From Liolophura sinensis (lineage: Eukaryota; Mollusca; Polyplacophora; Chitonida; Chitonidae): DNA of 64,000 nt. Under the pieces are notes generated by a model. That model saw only the letters and a list, made by a program, of their open reading frames with translations. It made no database searches and was not told where the DNA came from. The DNA is taken from the NCBI RefSeq assembly GCF_032854445.1, contig NC_088307.1:9858001-9922000 (forward strand), written 5' to 3'. Shown piece by piece: positions 23,150 to 34,465 of the stretch; position 1 is the stretch's first letter, and the number at the start of each line of letters is the position of its first letter. A program made the position numbers and the translations under genes.

Positions 23150-25010
23150 GCTTCAATAAATCATATAAATAAAACAAATTCAATAGTCACTAATGCCCTT
23201 TTTGTGCTCAGCCATTAATGCCTCAATAAATCAGTAACCCGTATTGTACTGATCCAATAATGCCTCAATATATCAGTGACCTGTATTGTGCTTAGCCAGT
23301 AATGCCTCAATATATCAGTGACCTGTTTTGTGCATAGACAGTAATGCCTCAATAAATCAGTGACCCGTTTTGTGCTTCGCCAGTAATGCCTCAATAAATC
23401 AGTAGCCCGTTTTGTACATAGCCAGTAATGCCTCAAGTAATCAGTGATTCGTTTTGTGCATAGCCAGTAATGCCTCAATATATCAGTGACCCGCTTTGTG
23501 CTTCGCCAGTACTGCCTCAATATATCAGTGACTCGTTTTGCGCGTAGCCAGTAATGCATCAATATATCATTGACCCGTTTTCTGCTGATCCATTAATGCC
23601 TCAATAAATCAGTGACCCGTTTTATACATAGCCAGTAATGCCTCAATAAATCAGTGACCCGTTTTGTGCATAGTCAGTAATGCCTCAATATATCAGTGAC
23701 CCGTTTTGTGCATAGCCAGTAGTGCCTCAATATATGAGTGACTCGTTTTGTGCATAGCCAGTAAAGCCTGAATAAATCAGTGATTCGTTTTGTGCTTAGC
23801 CAGTAATGTCTCAATGCATCAGTGACTCGTTTTGTGCTTCGCCAGTAATGCCTCAATACATCAGTGCCCCTTTTTATGCTGATCCATTAATGCCTCAATA
23901 AATCAGTGACCCGTTTTGTACATAGCCAGTAATGCCTCAATAAATCAGTGACCCGTATTGTGCTTCGCCAGTAATGCCTCAATATATCAGTGACCCGTTT
24001 TGTGCTTTGCCAGTAATGTCTCAATATATCATTGACCCGTTTTGTGCTGATCCATTAATGCCTCAATAAATCAGTGACCCGTTTTGTACATAGCCAGTAA
24101 TGCCTCAATTAATCGGTGACTCGTTTTGTGCATAGCCAGTAATGCCTCAATAAATCAGTGACCTGTTTTGTGCTTCGCCAGTAATGTCTCAATATATGAG
24201 TGACTCGTTTTGTGCATAGTCAGTAATGCCTCAATATATCAGTGACTCGTTTTGTGCTCAGCCATTAATGCCTCAATAAATCAGTGACCCGTTTTGTACA
24301 TAGCCAGTAATGCCCCAATAAATCAGTGACTCGTTTTGTGCTTCGCCAGTAAAGCCTCAATAAATCAGTGACCCTATTGTGCTTAGCCAGTAATGTCTCA
24401 ATATATCTGTGAGCCGCATTGTGCTTAGCCAGGAATGTCTCAATAAATCAGTGACCCGTTTTGTGCTGATCCATTAATGCCTTAATAAATCAGTGGCCCG
24501 TTTTGTGCTGATACATTAATGTCTCAATAAATCAGTAGCCCTTATTGTTCTTATCAGTAATGTCTCAATAAACCAGTGACTCGTTTTGTACATAGCCGGT
24601 AATGCCTCAGTATATCAGTGACTGGTTTTGTGTTTAGCCAGTAATGCTTCAATAAATCAGTGACCCGTTTTGTGCTTAGCCAGTAATGTCTCAATAAATC
24701 AGTGACTCGTTTTGTACATAGCCGGTAATGCCTCAATATATCAGTGACTGGTTTTGTGTTTAGCCAGTAATGCTTCAATAAATCAGTGACTCTTTTTGTG
24801 CTTAGTCAGTAATGTCTCAATAAATCAGTGATTCGTTTTGTGCTTAGCCAGTAATGCCTCAATAAATCAGTGAATCATTTTGTGCTTAGCCTGTAATGCC
24901 TCAATATATCAGTGACTCGTTTTGTGCATAGCCAGTAATGCCTCAATAAATCAGTGATTCGTTTTGTGCTTAGCCTGTAATGTCTCAATATACCTATTTT
25001 CTGTTTCTGT
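23150..25010. repeat. 42 bp satellite, about 44 copies
   Basis: The unit reads roughly TGCCTCAATAAATCAGTGAC followed by CCGTTTTGTGCTTAGCCAGTAA. Variants differ at GTACATAGCC, GTGCTTCGCC and GCTGATCCATT. A higher-order period of 126 bp (three units) is seen at 24578 and 24704. The 42 bp length keeps frames open, producing minus-strand ORFs of repeated RHYWLCTKRVTDIL that are not genes. Confidence 0.97.
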
Positions 25011-25044
25011 GAGCTACTTCTGTTTATGCTTTAAAACCCTGTTG

Positions 25045-25265
25045 TTTTCTTTATGTAAGCAATGCTTCAATAAACCAATGACCTATTTTCCGTTCAGTCA
25101 TCATACTTCAAGAAACCAATGACCTATTTTCTGTTCATGTAGTAATGCTCTAAGAATTGAATGACCTATTTTCTGTTCATGTAGTAATGCTCTAAGAATT
25201 GAATGACCTATTTTCTGTTCATGCTGTAATGCTCTAAGAATTGAATGACCAGTTTAGTCAGTATT
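25045..25265. repeat. Diverged satellite subfamily
   Basis: Units of 41-43 bp such as TGCTCTAAGAATTGAATGAC then CTATTTTCTGTTCATG, homologous to the 42 bp unit but clearly separated from it; three copies are nearly identical. Confidence 0.85.
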
Positions 25266-25435
25266 GCTTCAATAAATGAATGTTTTTTTGTAAAGTTAGC
25301 GATTGAAATTTGCTAAATGTCATTACCTGGTATATGCCAAGCCAAAAGAGCTATAATCATTCATTCATTCATTCATTCATTCAGAACCTCGCAGTAACCT
25401 TACAGTTTCCAGCACTGAAAGGCATACTGTGTAGT

Positions 25436-25590
25436 AAGACTTTATTGCACTCAGGGAAATGGTTGGGACGAAACCAGGGATAGGCAAAAACCACGACCGT
25501 CCGCAGGATGCTCGCCCACCTTCCCCATTGCGACCCGGATGTGATGTATGCTTAGCCAACAGGACCTCATATGGGGAACCCCTTCCCATC
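25436..25590 (-). repeat. Diverged SINE family B-like copy
   Basis: The minus strand contains CCTGCGGACGGTCGTGGTTT and a CTGGTTTCGTCCCAACCATT block, corresponding to the B body (CCTGCGGATGGTCGTGGGTT; GGTTTCCTCCCACCATAATG). The 107-codon and shorter minus ORFs here derive from it. Confidence 0.45.
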
Positions 25591-25922
25591 TAAAGTAATA
25601 GTAGGCTAAGTGGTTCAAAGCTGTGTAGTCTTGACTCATACCTCGCGATGACATCCTGTGGGAAATTGGTGATACAGTACCAGAAAATATACAAAAAGAG
25701 AGAAGTTTGCCACGCCATTGTATGGTAATTCGCATGTCCGTACTCCCTCTGGTCTGATAGGTCACTAGCTGCATGGGGCGACATTTCTAAAGACATACGA
25801 GGCGATACCAAGGAAGTATGGGAAGTAATCGGTCGTCTGAACGTAACCATCAGCATGTACTGTGAGTTTCGCAAGAATGCGCTGTGACGTGTTCGAGTAT
25901 AAACTAGAAATGATAGATCGCC

Positions 25923-25957
25923 TATTGCTGTGACTGTGTTAACCAGTCACAGCAATA
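25923..25957. repeat. Perfect 14 bp hairpin
   Basis: TATTGCTGTGACTG (25923-25936) and CAGTCACAGCAATA (25944-25957) are exact reverse complements around a 7-base loop, TGTTAAC. Role unknown; it is too short to be a typical pre-miRNA. Confidence 0.9.
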
Positions 25958-26159
25958 TCATTCATTTACCAAATAAACATACAGGGGAGTAACCCCATTC
26001 GCCCACATCTTGACAACTGAAGAAGTGGCGGTGCACACAAGTACTTTCGATCTATAAATAAAATATCTACATTGGGCGTAGCCCGAGTAACCAAATTAAC
26101 CAGTGACTGAGTCAACGGCTATATTTAGTTAATGACCGCTTAAAATTCGTCTTTCGGGA

Positions 26160-26345
26160 AAGTGATACTACATTATATCTGGCGACAGTGAAAGGCTGTG
26201 TGCTAAGCCAGTAAAGTTTCAATAAATCAATGACGTATTGTATTCTAAGCCATATAGTGTATAATTAAATCAATAACCTATGGTATGGTTAGCAAACAAC
26301 TCTTCAATATACAATGATCTGTTCTTATTTCTTTTAAGCCACTAA
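26160..26345. repeat. Outlying satellite remnants
   Basis: Three or four decayed units (CTAAGCCAGTAAAGTTTCAA, TAAATCAATGACGTATTG, TTTTAAGCCACTAATGC) relate to the 42 bp satellite, about 1 kb beyond the main array. Confidence 0.7.
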
Positions 26346-26361
26346 TGCATCAGTATACCAG

Positions 26362-26462
26362 GACCCTTCCTCGGTTTCCTACCACCATAATGCTGGCCTC
26401 CGTCACTTAGCGAAATATTGTTGAGCACGGCGTAAAACACCAGTCAGATAAATAAATAAAAA
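26362..26462 (+). repeat. SINE family B, 3' part
   Basis: CTCGGTTTCCTACCACCATA through ACGGCGTAAAACACCAGTCA to an AAATA tail. Confidence 0.75.
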
Positions 26463-26553
26463 ATACGGTATTATAGGGCCAGTCAGTATAGGTTTGTTTA
26501 TTTATTCTCTGTTTACTTCGCTGTATTAAGTTTTGATTCCCGTCTAAACCTTA

Positions 26554-26798
26554 CACTCCAAGAATTAATCTGTCAATTTAACAGAAAGCCTGTTGTCTGA
26601 GTGGTGCTAGTATGTATTCTGTCATTTTAACACACTGTACTTTCATATTCCTCTTATTCTAATGGAATCTTAATGTTGAATTAATTGCGTGTCATATTCA
26701 ACAGAACAATTTGCTGGAATAACAGAATATATTTTATATTGTAGCATCATTCAGACAACAGACTTTCTGTTAAAATGAACAGATTAATTCTTTGAGTG
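26554..26798. mobile_element. MITE family M1, copy 3
   Basis: CACTCCAAGAATTAATCTGT at the left and AACAGATTAATTCTTTGAGTG at the right are near-perfect inverted repeats, the best pair in the family. TA flanks both ends (26552-26553, 26799-26800). Confidence 0.85.
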
Positions 26799-26840
26799 TA
26801 CGTAGGTCAATATCTAGGCAATGACAGTCACCGGCTACCG

Positions 26841-26873
26841 CGTGACCAACTATCACACTATCGTCGCTGCTCA
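26841..26873 (+). repeat. Dispersed repeat R, core
   Basis: GTGACCAACTATCACACTATC then GTCGCTGCTC. Similar cores occur at 27974, 31565 (minus), 32540 and 54570. I do not recognise the family. Confidence 0.55.
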
Positions 26874-28135
26874 AGGGTTACTATGTATGCCGTAGTAGTT
26901 TACATTGATGTGTTCACACCTACTTTTTTATATTTTTTTTCTGTAGCAATGATTCTGTTTATTGAATATATACACAAAGAGTATGTTCCGCTTCTGTGCA
27001 TAGGGACAAATGCCTCTTTTAATACAGAGAAAATGTACGACATTGTGTGAGCCGATTTAAGCGTCTTTCAAGGAAAAGAACCAGTAAACATGGTAACGAT
27101 CAACAGTGTTAAGCTATACAGTCTAGGTGCCAGACGAGACTTGGAGCGAGTCCAACAAAACACAGTTCTCAAAGGTATATGGATACGTGCCAGTCACTTA
27201 CAGTAAAGGTTCAGCAAACTGTGCCAGTTTATGTTCGTTAACATTAATTTGTTTTCAAGCTATTCACAGGCACAAGTCGCACACAGGCCTTTTAGTTAGG
27301 CCAAAAGTGAAATCCAGTCAGAAGAAAGTTTAGTTTGGGCATTCTGAGAGTGTACTTGTAACGTGAACTACATATTGGTAATTGGAGCTAAGAGAGGCGT
27401 TAGTTGATACTACATGTATTTGGATGAGCAATTAGAACGAAACCTTGATTGAGATAAAGGATTTGAACCGCTACAGAAATTCTTTTATTATATTTCTTCA
27501 TATACTATCAAGTAATATGTTAGATAAATTTAAATATATTATTGTAAATCTATGCAGATTATATACAGTATTCTTCCAATGAAAGCTCAACGATATTTAA
27601 TTCAGCTAACAGCATATCCTATAATTACATTGAGAATGGGGGGCACCTGTTCATCAGCTTCGTAATACATGTCAGTTAAAGACACTGTCATATATTCAAG
27701 GTATATTTCGTAATACGAAACTTCCAAATACCAACATCAGACGGAAAAGGATGTTATCATATTCATTTAACGGCATGCGGTAGACTGATGGTTAGCTGCG
27801 AATATTTTAGCTTGACCTGTTCTATCTACATAACAACTTCAACCGCAAACCGGCGAAGCCCTTGCGTCATTTCACAGACGATCTGTTACTGTGAGCAGGT
27901 TGGTAGTCGACCGTCTAGTTTTCCCGTCTACTTGCCAGGGGTCCTTTATAAGAGGCCGAATTTCACATCTTGCGCGTGACCATTTGGCAACAATCACACT
28001 GTCGTCGCTACTCTTCTATCTACGTTGCTCGTAGGGTCTCAGTGATAATAACTAACGGTGAGCCATGCACGTGTGGCCGTTGGCGCAATTTGCGCATGTT
28101 TGTACTCGACACGTGAGGATGTTCGCCTGTTCACT
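26874..28135. other. Intergenic, with one repeat R copy
   Basis: Repeat R core at 27974-28012 (GTGACCATTTGGCAACAATC, GTCGTCGCTACTC). ORFs of 60-84 codons have no motif. Confidence 0.45.
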
Positions 28136-28421
28136 CCTAGGGGATTAAAATCGTACTTACCAATTTTTCAGTCATATGACGAGGGTGTATTTAGGTGTGT
28201 ACATATCCAACGAAGCATCATGCCGAATACACCAGACATGACACCCCACCGAATCACATTACACAGACACCGGCCAACCAATCCCGTTTCCTTGTCCTAA
28301 TCTGTCAGTGCTGAGCACAAAACACCATTTTCAAAGTCTTTGGTATAAACCGACCTGGATTTGAACCCACGTCTCCTGACTTCGAACACCGTAACCAATG
28401 GGCCACCGAAGCGGTCTGTAA
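28136..28421 (-). repeat. SINE family D, full length
   Basis: Minus strand. Plus-strand order: ATTTTTCAGTCATATGACGA (tail side), CCAGACATGACACCCCACC, CAAAGTCTTTGGTATAAACC, then GGATTTGAACCCACGTCTCC (complement of the B box) and ACCGAAGCGGTCT (head end). Confidence 0.75.
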
Positions 28422-28554
28422 GTTTGTCTCATTATTAACATACATTGTAGGTGCAAATGGACGGTTATCACATAGGCACATAGACATAGGTAGAGAAAGA
28501 TATAAAAAGATACACAGATACACATTTTAGTTCTGAGAAGGACGGTCATTAGAT

Positions 28555-28712
28555 CTACAAGCAGTTCATTAAACCCTGTACTAACCACAACATAAAGTTA
28601 CACGCAGTTCAATACACCCTGTACTAACCACAACATAAAGTTACACGCAGTTCAATAAACCCTGTACTAACCACAACAGAAAGTTACACGCAGTTCAATA
28701 ATCCCTGTCCTT
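28555..28712. repeat. 43 bp tandem repeat, about 3.5 copies
   Basis: The unit contains TTACACGCAGTTCAATAAAC and CCTGTACTAACCACAACA, with starts of CACGCAG at 28601, 28644 and 28687. Confidence 0.95.
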
Positions 28713-28860
28713 TACCAGAAATGTTCATTATAAATCTAACATGCATTAAATGTTCATTTCACCACCTGTGAGTAAACTAATGAATGTTCCGCTTTAATTT
28801 AGCTTTAACATTCAAATATCCAGGCTATGAGGTGGTTTTACTAAGCGACCTTATCTGGTG

Positions 28861-30975
28861 TTAACTGGCACTCCTGCATCCTGTAGACAAGGACTTTGGG
28901 GATTTCACAAAACTGGGAGGTGGCACACGTGCTGGAACGGTTGTCGACTCAGTCGTTGGAGGAATCTGCGCATCCCTTCCGGCTGTTGGTAGTTTCTGGC
29001 TGTCTGGAACAGACATCACCTGCTTCAGCTTTTTACGTATGATTTCTCCTTTCCCAGTGCAAATGTTGTACGATCTCAGAGTGGACGCCTCCCCAACCAC
29101 AACTGCGCGTTCACCCAACGTTTTGTCGTGGTCTGTTCGAACACGAACTGTGTCACATGGATGTAAGTCGGTAGGAGTTTCACTGAGCTCTTCCTGTTAT
29201 AGAAATATTTATACTGGCGTTTTGACTGATCATCATTTTGTTCCACAACTTCATTATCGTTATCCCTCCTTTCTGCAAATCTTAGGAAGACTGGGGAAAA
29301 CAGTGCAAATTTTCCGGCTCATCATCAGTTCAGCGGGACTGAAGCCGGTTAATTCTAAGGGTGTAGATCTGTAGCTAAGGAGAGCTAACGGTGGATCCTC
29401 TTGTTTCACAATACGTTTTGCTGTTTGCATTGCACGCTCAGCCATGTCAGTTGACTAAGGATATCGAGCACTCGACGTTATGTATGTGAATCTGTACTCC
29501 TTGGCGAATTTTTCTGAGGAATACTGTGGTCCGTTATCACTGACAACTTCCAAAGGGACACCACATCGCGCGAATACACTCTTGATCTTGGCTATCGTCG
29601 CCACACTGGTTGTTTCTGGCAAGTATGCTAGTTCGATAAATGTAGCGTAATGGTCCACTATCACGAGGTATGTTCTTCCATTGTATGTTAGCAAGTCCGT
29701 TCCAACTCGTTCCCACGATCCATTTGGAAGCTCTCTTGATTTTAACGGTTCTCGGGTTTGAGCTGATCTTTGTATTTGACAATGTTGACAGTTTCTAACA
29801 GTGTCCCTAATATCGCGTCCAATGCCATACCACCAAACTCCAGTGTTCGATCTTTCCTTACAGTTTGTAATACCTTGATGACCATGGTGAATAACCTTCA
29901 TATTCACGTCTCGAAGTGCTTTCGGGATTACAATTTTGTCATCATAAATTAACCGTTTCTCAGCGACAGGCAGATGTGACCTAACAGAATGTAGATTCTT
30001 CAGATTGGAACTCATGTCGGCGCAATATCTTGGCCATCCGTTAACCGTGTGCTCAGTTGCCTTCTGCAGGACGTGATGGGGTTGTACAGCTCACCTGAAT
30101 TCTTCCAGTCGATCGTATGAGACTGGCCACTGCTCAGTGACTCCATGAACATACGCGTTAGTTTCATTATCCAATTTGATTTCTTCTTTATTGTTAATTT
30201 CCAGTGGGTGTCTTGACAAAGTATCTGCTAGAATCAGCTGTTTACCCGGGACACGCTCAGTTACAGGATTGTACCGCATTATTCTCATGAGTAACCGTTG
30301 ACAACGCAATGGTACAGTGTTTAAGTCTGTTCCATTAATTAGCGTTACTTGGGGGTTGTGATTTGTTTGTAGCCAAAAACGTGCAAGTTTTCACAGATAC
30401 CGATCGAATTTTTTTCGTATGTTCACACTGACGCAAGACACTCTTTTTTCTGTTTGAGCGTACCTAGTCTCTGCTGGGAGGAGTGTACGGGATGTGAATG
30501 CCACTCGTTTTAATACATTGTTGCTTTCCTACATGAGAACAGCGCCTATCCCGTAACTGCTGGCATCGGCGCAAATAATTGTTGACTTTGTTGCGTTATA
30601 GTAGGCAAATGTTGGTACACTACTTAACGCCTGCGTGATTGCTTTAAATGCACTGTCCAATGCAAAGATCCATGTCCATGCGGCATCTTGCTTCAATAAA
30701 TCATTTAGTGGCTTCATCAGACTGGCAAGGTTTGGAATGAACGATCCCAAGTAGTTTATGATACCCCGCATTCGTTGTAAATCTTTATTTACATTAAATT
30801 AAATGTCAGTTAAATTGTCTGACGAGATGTTCACTTTCTGGTCCCACTGACTTGGATCTCCGCATCGTCTTTGAACAGTTTTGATGCGACCCTGAACTTT
30901 CCGAATCTGGTTTTCCACTCCTGTCATTGATTTGGTTTGGGTCTCCATCGGGCCTGGAGGCTTTATGCCAGACAT
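28861..30975 (-). mobile_element. Decayed Ty3/Gypsy retrotransposon (pol remnant)
   Basis: In 5' to 3' order on the minus strand: a short gag-like start (ATG at 30975, open about 60 codons to a stop near 30800); the end of the reverse transcriptase and start of RNase H (30800-30530; KDLQRMRGIINYLGSF, then ICADASSYGIGAVL); the RNase H end (30309-30091; ADTLSRHPLE); integrase with CQHC of the zinc-binding part and the catalytic core Asp residues in VIVDHY and VVSDNGPQ (30015-29455), interrupted by an in-frame stop at 29455-29457; the core's end with [11 protein letters not shown] and a Pro-containing SPAELMM motif (29445-29260); and a degraded C-terminus (29118-28861). The protease and most of the reverse transcriptase are missing, and no LTRs were recognised. 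It is inactive. Confidence 0.88.
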
Positions 30976-31315
30976 CCTAACACAAATTCACTCAGAATTG
31001 CTGTCCACACAACTGTCCCGTTTTAATTCACAAATCAGGCTTTGAGATTCATCCCACTTAATCTGACACTATGTGAATATTACTTCGTTAAGTCATGATT
31101 GCTCTTTCGACAACCTTTATTCACTAGTATCTTTACCTCATCTTGGTACATGGCATAACTTTAGATGACAAGCGTTAGCTAGACATTTGACACATCTGTG
31201 ACGACTGTCAATCATCAGTAAACCTCAAACTGCGTCATCATCACGTGAACATCAAACCACTTCCACGTGATTTACAGCCCTAGCTATTGTTATGCAGTGT
31301 CGTCATGGCGGACCT

Positions 31316-31396
31316 GGTTTAATCCTGTTCTCAACACGACATGGCCGCATTATTGCCGACGTGACGTTAAGCCAATTTAAATCATTCATTCATTCA
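31316..31396 (+). repeat. SINE family F 3' end
   Basis: ATTATTGCCGACGTGACGTT then AAGCCA and an (ATTC)n tail at 31381-31400. A second copy is at 34385. Confidence 0.55.
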
Positions 31397-31564
31397 TTCA
31401 TCCTGTCAGCTATTCATTCCGCGCTGTTGGCTCCAGATATATTTATACATCGGCACATTATATACATTTTGCATGCATTTTGTCATGAACTTAAGCACAA
31501 AATATTGAAACTATTTTGTATTATAAGTTAAACATAATAAAAAACAGAATAAAGGGCAAAATCA

Positions 31565-31600
31565 GAGCAGCGACGACAGTGTGATGATTGGCAAATAGCC
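31565..31600 (-). repeat. Dispersed repeat R, minus-strand copy
   Basis: Plus-strand GCAGCGACGACAGTGTGATG and TTGGCAAAT are the reverse complement of the R core. Confidence 0.55.
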
Positions 31601-33010
31601 ATGTTCATGAAATATGGGGTTTACCTATTTATCTTTGTCAGTTTAAAACAGGTTGGCACAGAAAAGGTAAATCCAGACTCGACCCCACGACGTTTAGCGA
31701 TGGAATTTTTTCAGTCCATACAAAGGTCAAACAGAGGTCGTCCAGGTCAAAGGTCTAGGGTATCATCTTGACTATGAAGGAATCTATGTCCCAAAATGAC
31801 CTTTCGCCCAACTGTTAGAAGTAACAATTTCTGTGCAAATGATGTCCTGTGGTTAAAAAAAAAAATTGCACTACTTTCAGTTGGCTACAACAACTATGAC
31901 GATTCTAGGATCCATACAATTACAAATATAATACTGAGTTTATGTGTCATATGTTTTAAGGCTGTTAAAAAAAATATATAAAATATTACTTTCGAAAAAT
32001 TTTATGAATCAGCTATGGACCATTCCCCGTTTTATCGCCTGACGTCCAGTTTTCTCTAATAAGTTTCCTCGAAATATAAAATTTTGCACCGATTACACCA
32101 AAAAAAGGTTTAACTCAGTGACCAACTGTATGGTACTGCTTTCAATTTCGCAAAAAATTTCCAAACGGGTTTCTTGTGTTTAATTATGAAGTTGTGGAAG
32201 TTTCCTTTGTGCAAATTATTCCTAACGTATTTTTTAATAGTATAAATCTTTATATAATTGTACAGTATAACATGGTATGGAAAGTGTCCGCTTATCCTTC
32301 TTTGCAACTGACCAACTTTCCAACGTGTGAGGCAAACATCTTTGCATTGTTTTAATGTTATTGTATGTTAAATGTGATGACAACACAGCATATTGAGTGA
32401 TTCTAGACTAATTGCAATTAACACAAAAGCATTTTTTTTAACAAAACCTAATTCTGCTTGAGCCATGTTGCTAGGAGACGTGCAATTTGCTACAATTCAT
32501 ACATTTACATAAAACCGTAACCGAGGTAAATTGACAAAAGGCCATATTTCACAGGTTACGTGTGACCATTTGTCGGCTATCACATTGTCATGGCTTTTCT
32601 GACTTTACTCTCTACGCTTTACGTCCTTAATTATACCGATTTCTGGGCTCGAACTCACACCTGTTGAGTGCGTGGAATTGAAAGATGGACACAACCTGCC
32701 CAAATATCCAAAAACACAAATGAGAGGGTTAAGGGAAGGTTGAATAGTAATATTGCGTAATGTTTCATTAACACACCTAATTAATATAAACAATTTAGAA
32801 CACATATTTGGCTTATTATTTTTCTTAACAGTCGTCATGTATAAATCTTTTGTGCGCCCCTCTTACACTGATGGATCCACTTCAACTCACCTGACTCCAA
32901 ATGCCGCCGGCTGACCTCTAGTCGTTTGCTTTGTGTTTGTGTCAAGCTTGTGTCTGGAGTAACCACTGCCCTACGGTCGTGTGCATATACCTAGGCCAAC
33001 CGTTCAAGCA
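31601..33010. other. Intergenic, one repeat R copy
   Basis: Repeat R at about 32500-32600 (GTTACGTGTGACCATTTGTC, TATCACATTGTCATGG). Otherwise AT-rich with short ORFs and no recognisable gene. Confidence 0.45.
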
Positions 33011-33022
33011 ACGGGAAAATTC

Positions 33023-33290
33023 CTGGGGAATCCCGCTGGAAAGTACATTCAATGCCCTGGATAAGCACTATCCAATCAGACAGCCATTTAACTCAGTAGT
33101 TCAAGGACCAGGGTAGGCTCAACCAGTAAAAGCTCAATAACGTAAGAACCTGTTCTGGGGAATCCCGCTGGAAAGTACAGTCAATGACCTGGATAAGCAC
33201 TATCAAATCAGACAGCCATTAAGCTCAGTAGGTCAAGGGACAGGGTAGGTTCAGCCAGTAATGGCTCAATAACGTAAGAACCTGTCAACT
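33023..33290. repeat. 132 bp direct tandem duplication
   Basis: CTGGGGAATCCCGCTGGAAA begins at 33023 and again at 33155; both units continue through GATAAGCACTATC and CAGGGTAGG to CTCAATAACGTAAGAACCTG. Divergence is low. Confidence 0.92.
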
Positions 33291-33316
33291 GCTTATCCAG
33301 TAAAAGTAACTCTTTC

Positions 33317-33405
33317 TGGTTTCCTTCCACCATAATGCTGGCCGTCGTCATAGAAATCAAATATTCTTGAGTAAAACACTATTCAAATAAATAATTATAT
33401 AAATC
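33317..33405 (+). repeat. SINE family B, 3' part
   Basis: TGGTTTCCTTCCACCATAAT, GCTGGCCGTCGTCATAGAAA, TATTCTTGAGTAAAACACTA and an AAATAA tail. Confidence 0.7.
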
Positions 33406-33636
33406 AATAATTCAAGGTGTGGATTTAATCCCGGCCTTCGACAAAGAATTTGTGGATTCCACCGCTGTCTCTTCGTAGAGGCCTTGGTAATAATCATCGG
33501 TTGAAAAAGCCCATGTGAACGTTTTCGTACTCTGGCGTTCGTTTTGTCTTTCTGTTAAATGATGTGCAAAGTATGTATACGTCATAGGAGCTTGCCTTGG
33601 GTCACTGATTCGCACCGCACACTTCGATTTAATGTA

Positions 33637-33977
33637 GTTGGTAGAGCGTCCGCTTCGGGAACGGTAGATCCAGGATCAGTCCTGGATCGAGTCACATCTA
33701 AGACTTTAAAAGAGGAAGTTGTAACTTTCTCGCTTGGCGTTCAACATGAAGGGGATAGTGCAACGACTGGTTGACCCGTATCAGTATAAAGCCTCGGGCG
33801 TGGCGAATTACTTGCCTTCGGTAAGTCATCTCAGAGAAGCAGCACTAGATAAAAGAGCGGTGGAAATCCGTCCTGCGACAAGGAGGTACATTACATACAC
33901 CCTAAGGATTCCTTCATCGTCATATGACTGAAAAATTGTGAGCACGACGTTAAACCCCAAATCACTCACTCACTCAC
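33637..33977 (+). repeat. SINE family A, full length, exact 13 bp target duplication
   Basis: The tRNA-like head (GTTGGTAGAGCGTCCGCTTC, then a B-box region near 33690) is followed by the A body and the CACT-repeat tail. TCGATTTAATGTA at 33624-33636 and 33978-33990 is an exact target-site duplication, so the insertion is probably recent. The ORFs inside are SINE sequence. Confidence 0.88.
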
Positions 33978-34384
33978 TCGATTTAATGTACCTATAAAGG
34001 TGAAACGCTCGCTAAAGTGAAAAAAAAAATAGGATGGCGTTAAAAAACTAACAATCAAACTCAAATGACTAATCAACCAATCCTACAAGTAAAAATAGTT
34101 ATAAATTTCCGTCCCTACATTAATACGTGTGCCGAACACATGCGGGCAAAAGTTATATTAGTGCAATCTAACCGTAAAGACTATATTAACAATTATGTAA
34201 CCAGCACTATTTAGTGTAAATTTACTGGCTGTGTAAAGTAATTAGATAGCTGTCTTGCGATTTTGCGATAAAACGTGCGCTAAAGTTACAGACAATTTTG
34301 TATGTACAGTGTATATTAATGAAAAGCAGGTGGACTCCATGGAACTTTATGTAAAACTATTTAAACGAAGATACACGTGCTGTC

Positions 34385-34465
34385 GATCTCTTATTTACCT
34401 CTCGCAACGATAATGCTAAAATATCGCCGACGTGGCGTTAAACCATAATCATTCATTCATTATTA
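34385..34465 (+). repeat. SINE family F 3' end
   Basis: AATATCGCCGACGTGGCGTT, AAACCATAATC and an ATTC-repeat end; compare 31316. Confidence 0.55.

Noticed and set aside
23215-24778. Minus-strand ORFs coding repeated RHYWLCTKRVTDIL units
   Set aside because: They are translations of a 42 bp satellite whose length is a multiple of three; there is no start context, splice site or non-repeat domain.
22373-25265. CRISPR-like regular repeats
   Set aside because: The repeats are tandem without unique spacers, in a eukaryotic genome.
29039-29374. 111-codon plus-strand ORF
   Set aside because: Antisense to the Ty3/Gypsy integrase end.
33412-33615. 67-codon minus-strand ORF
   Set aside because: Looks protein-like in composition but has no motif, and its end runs into the SINE A target site; not supportable as an exon.
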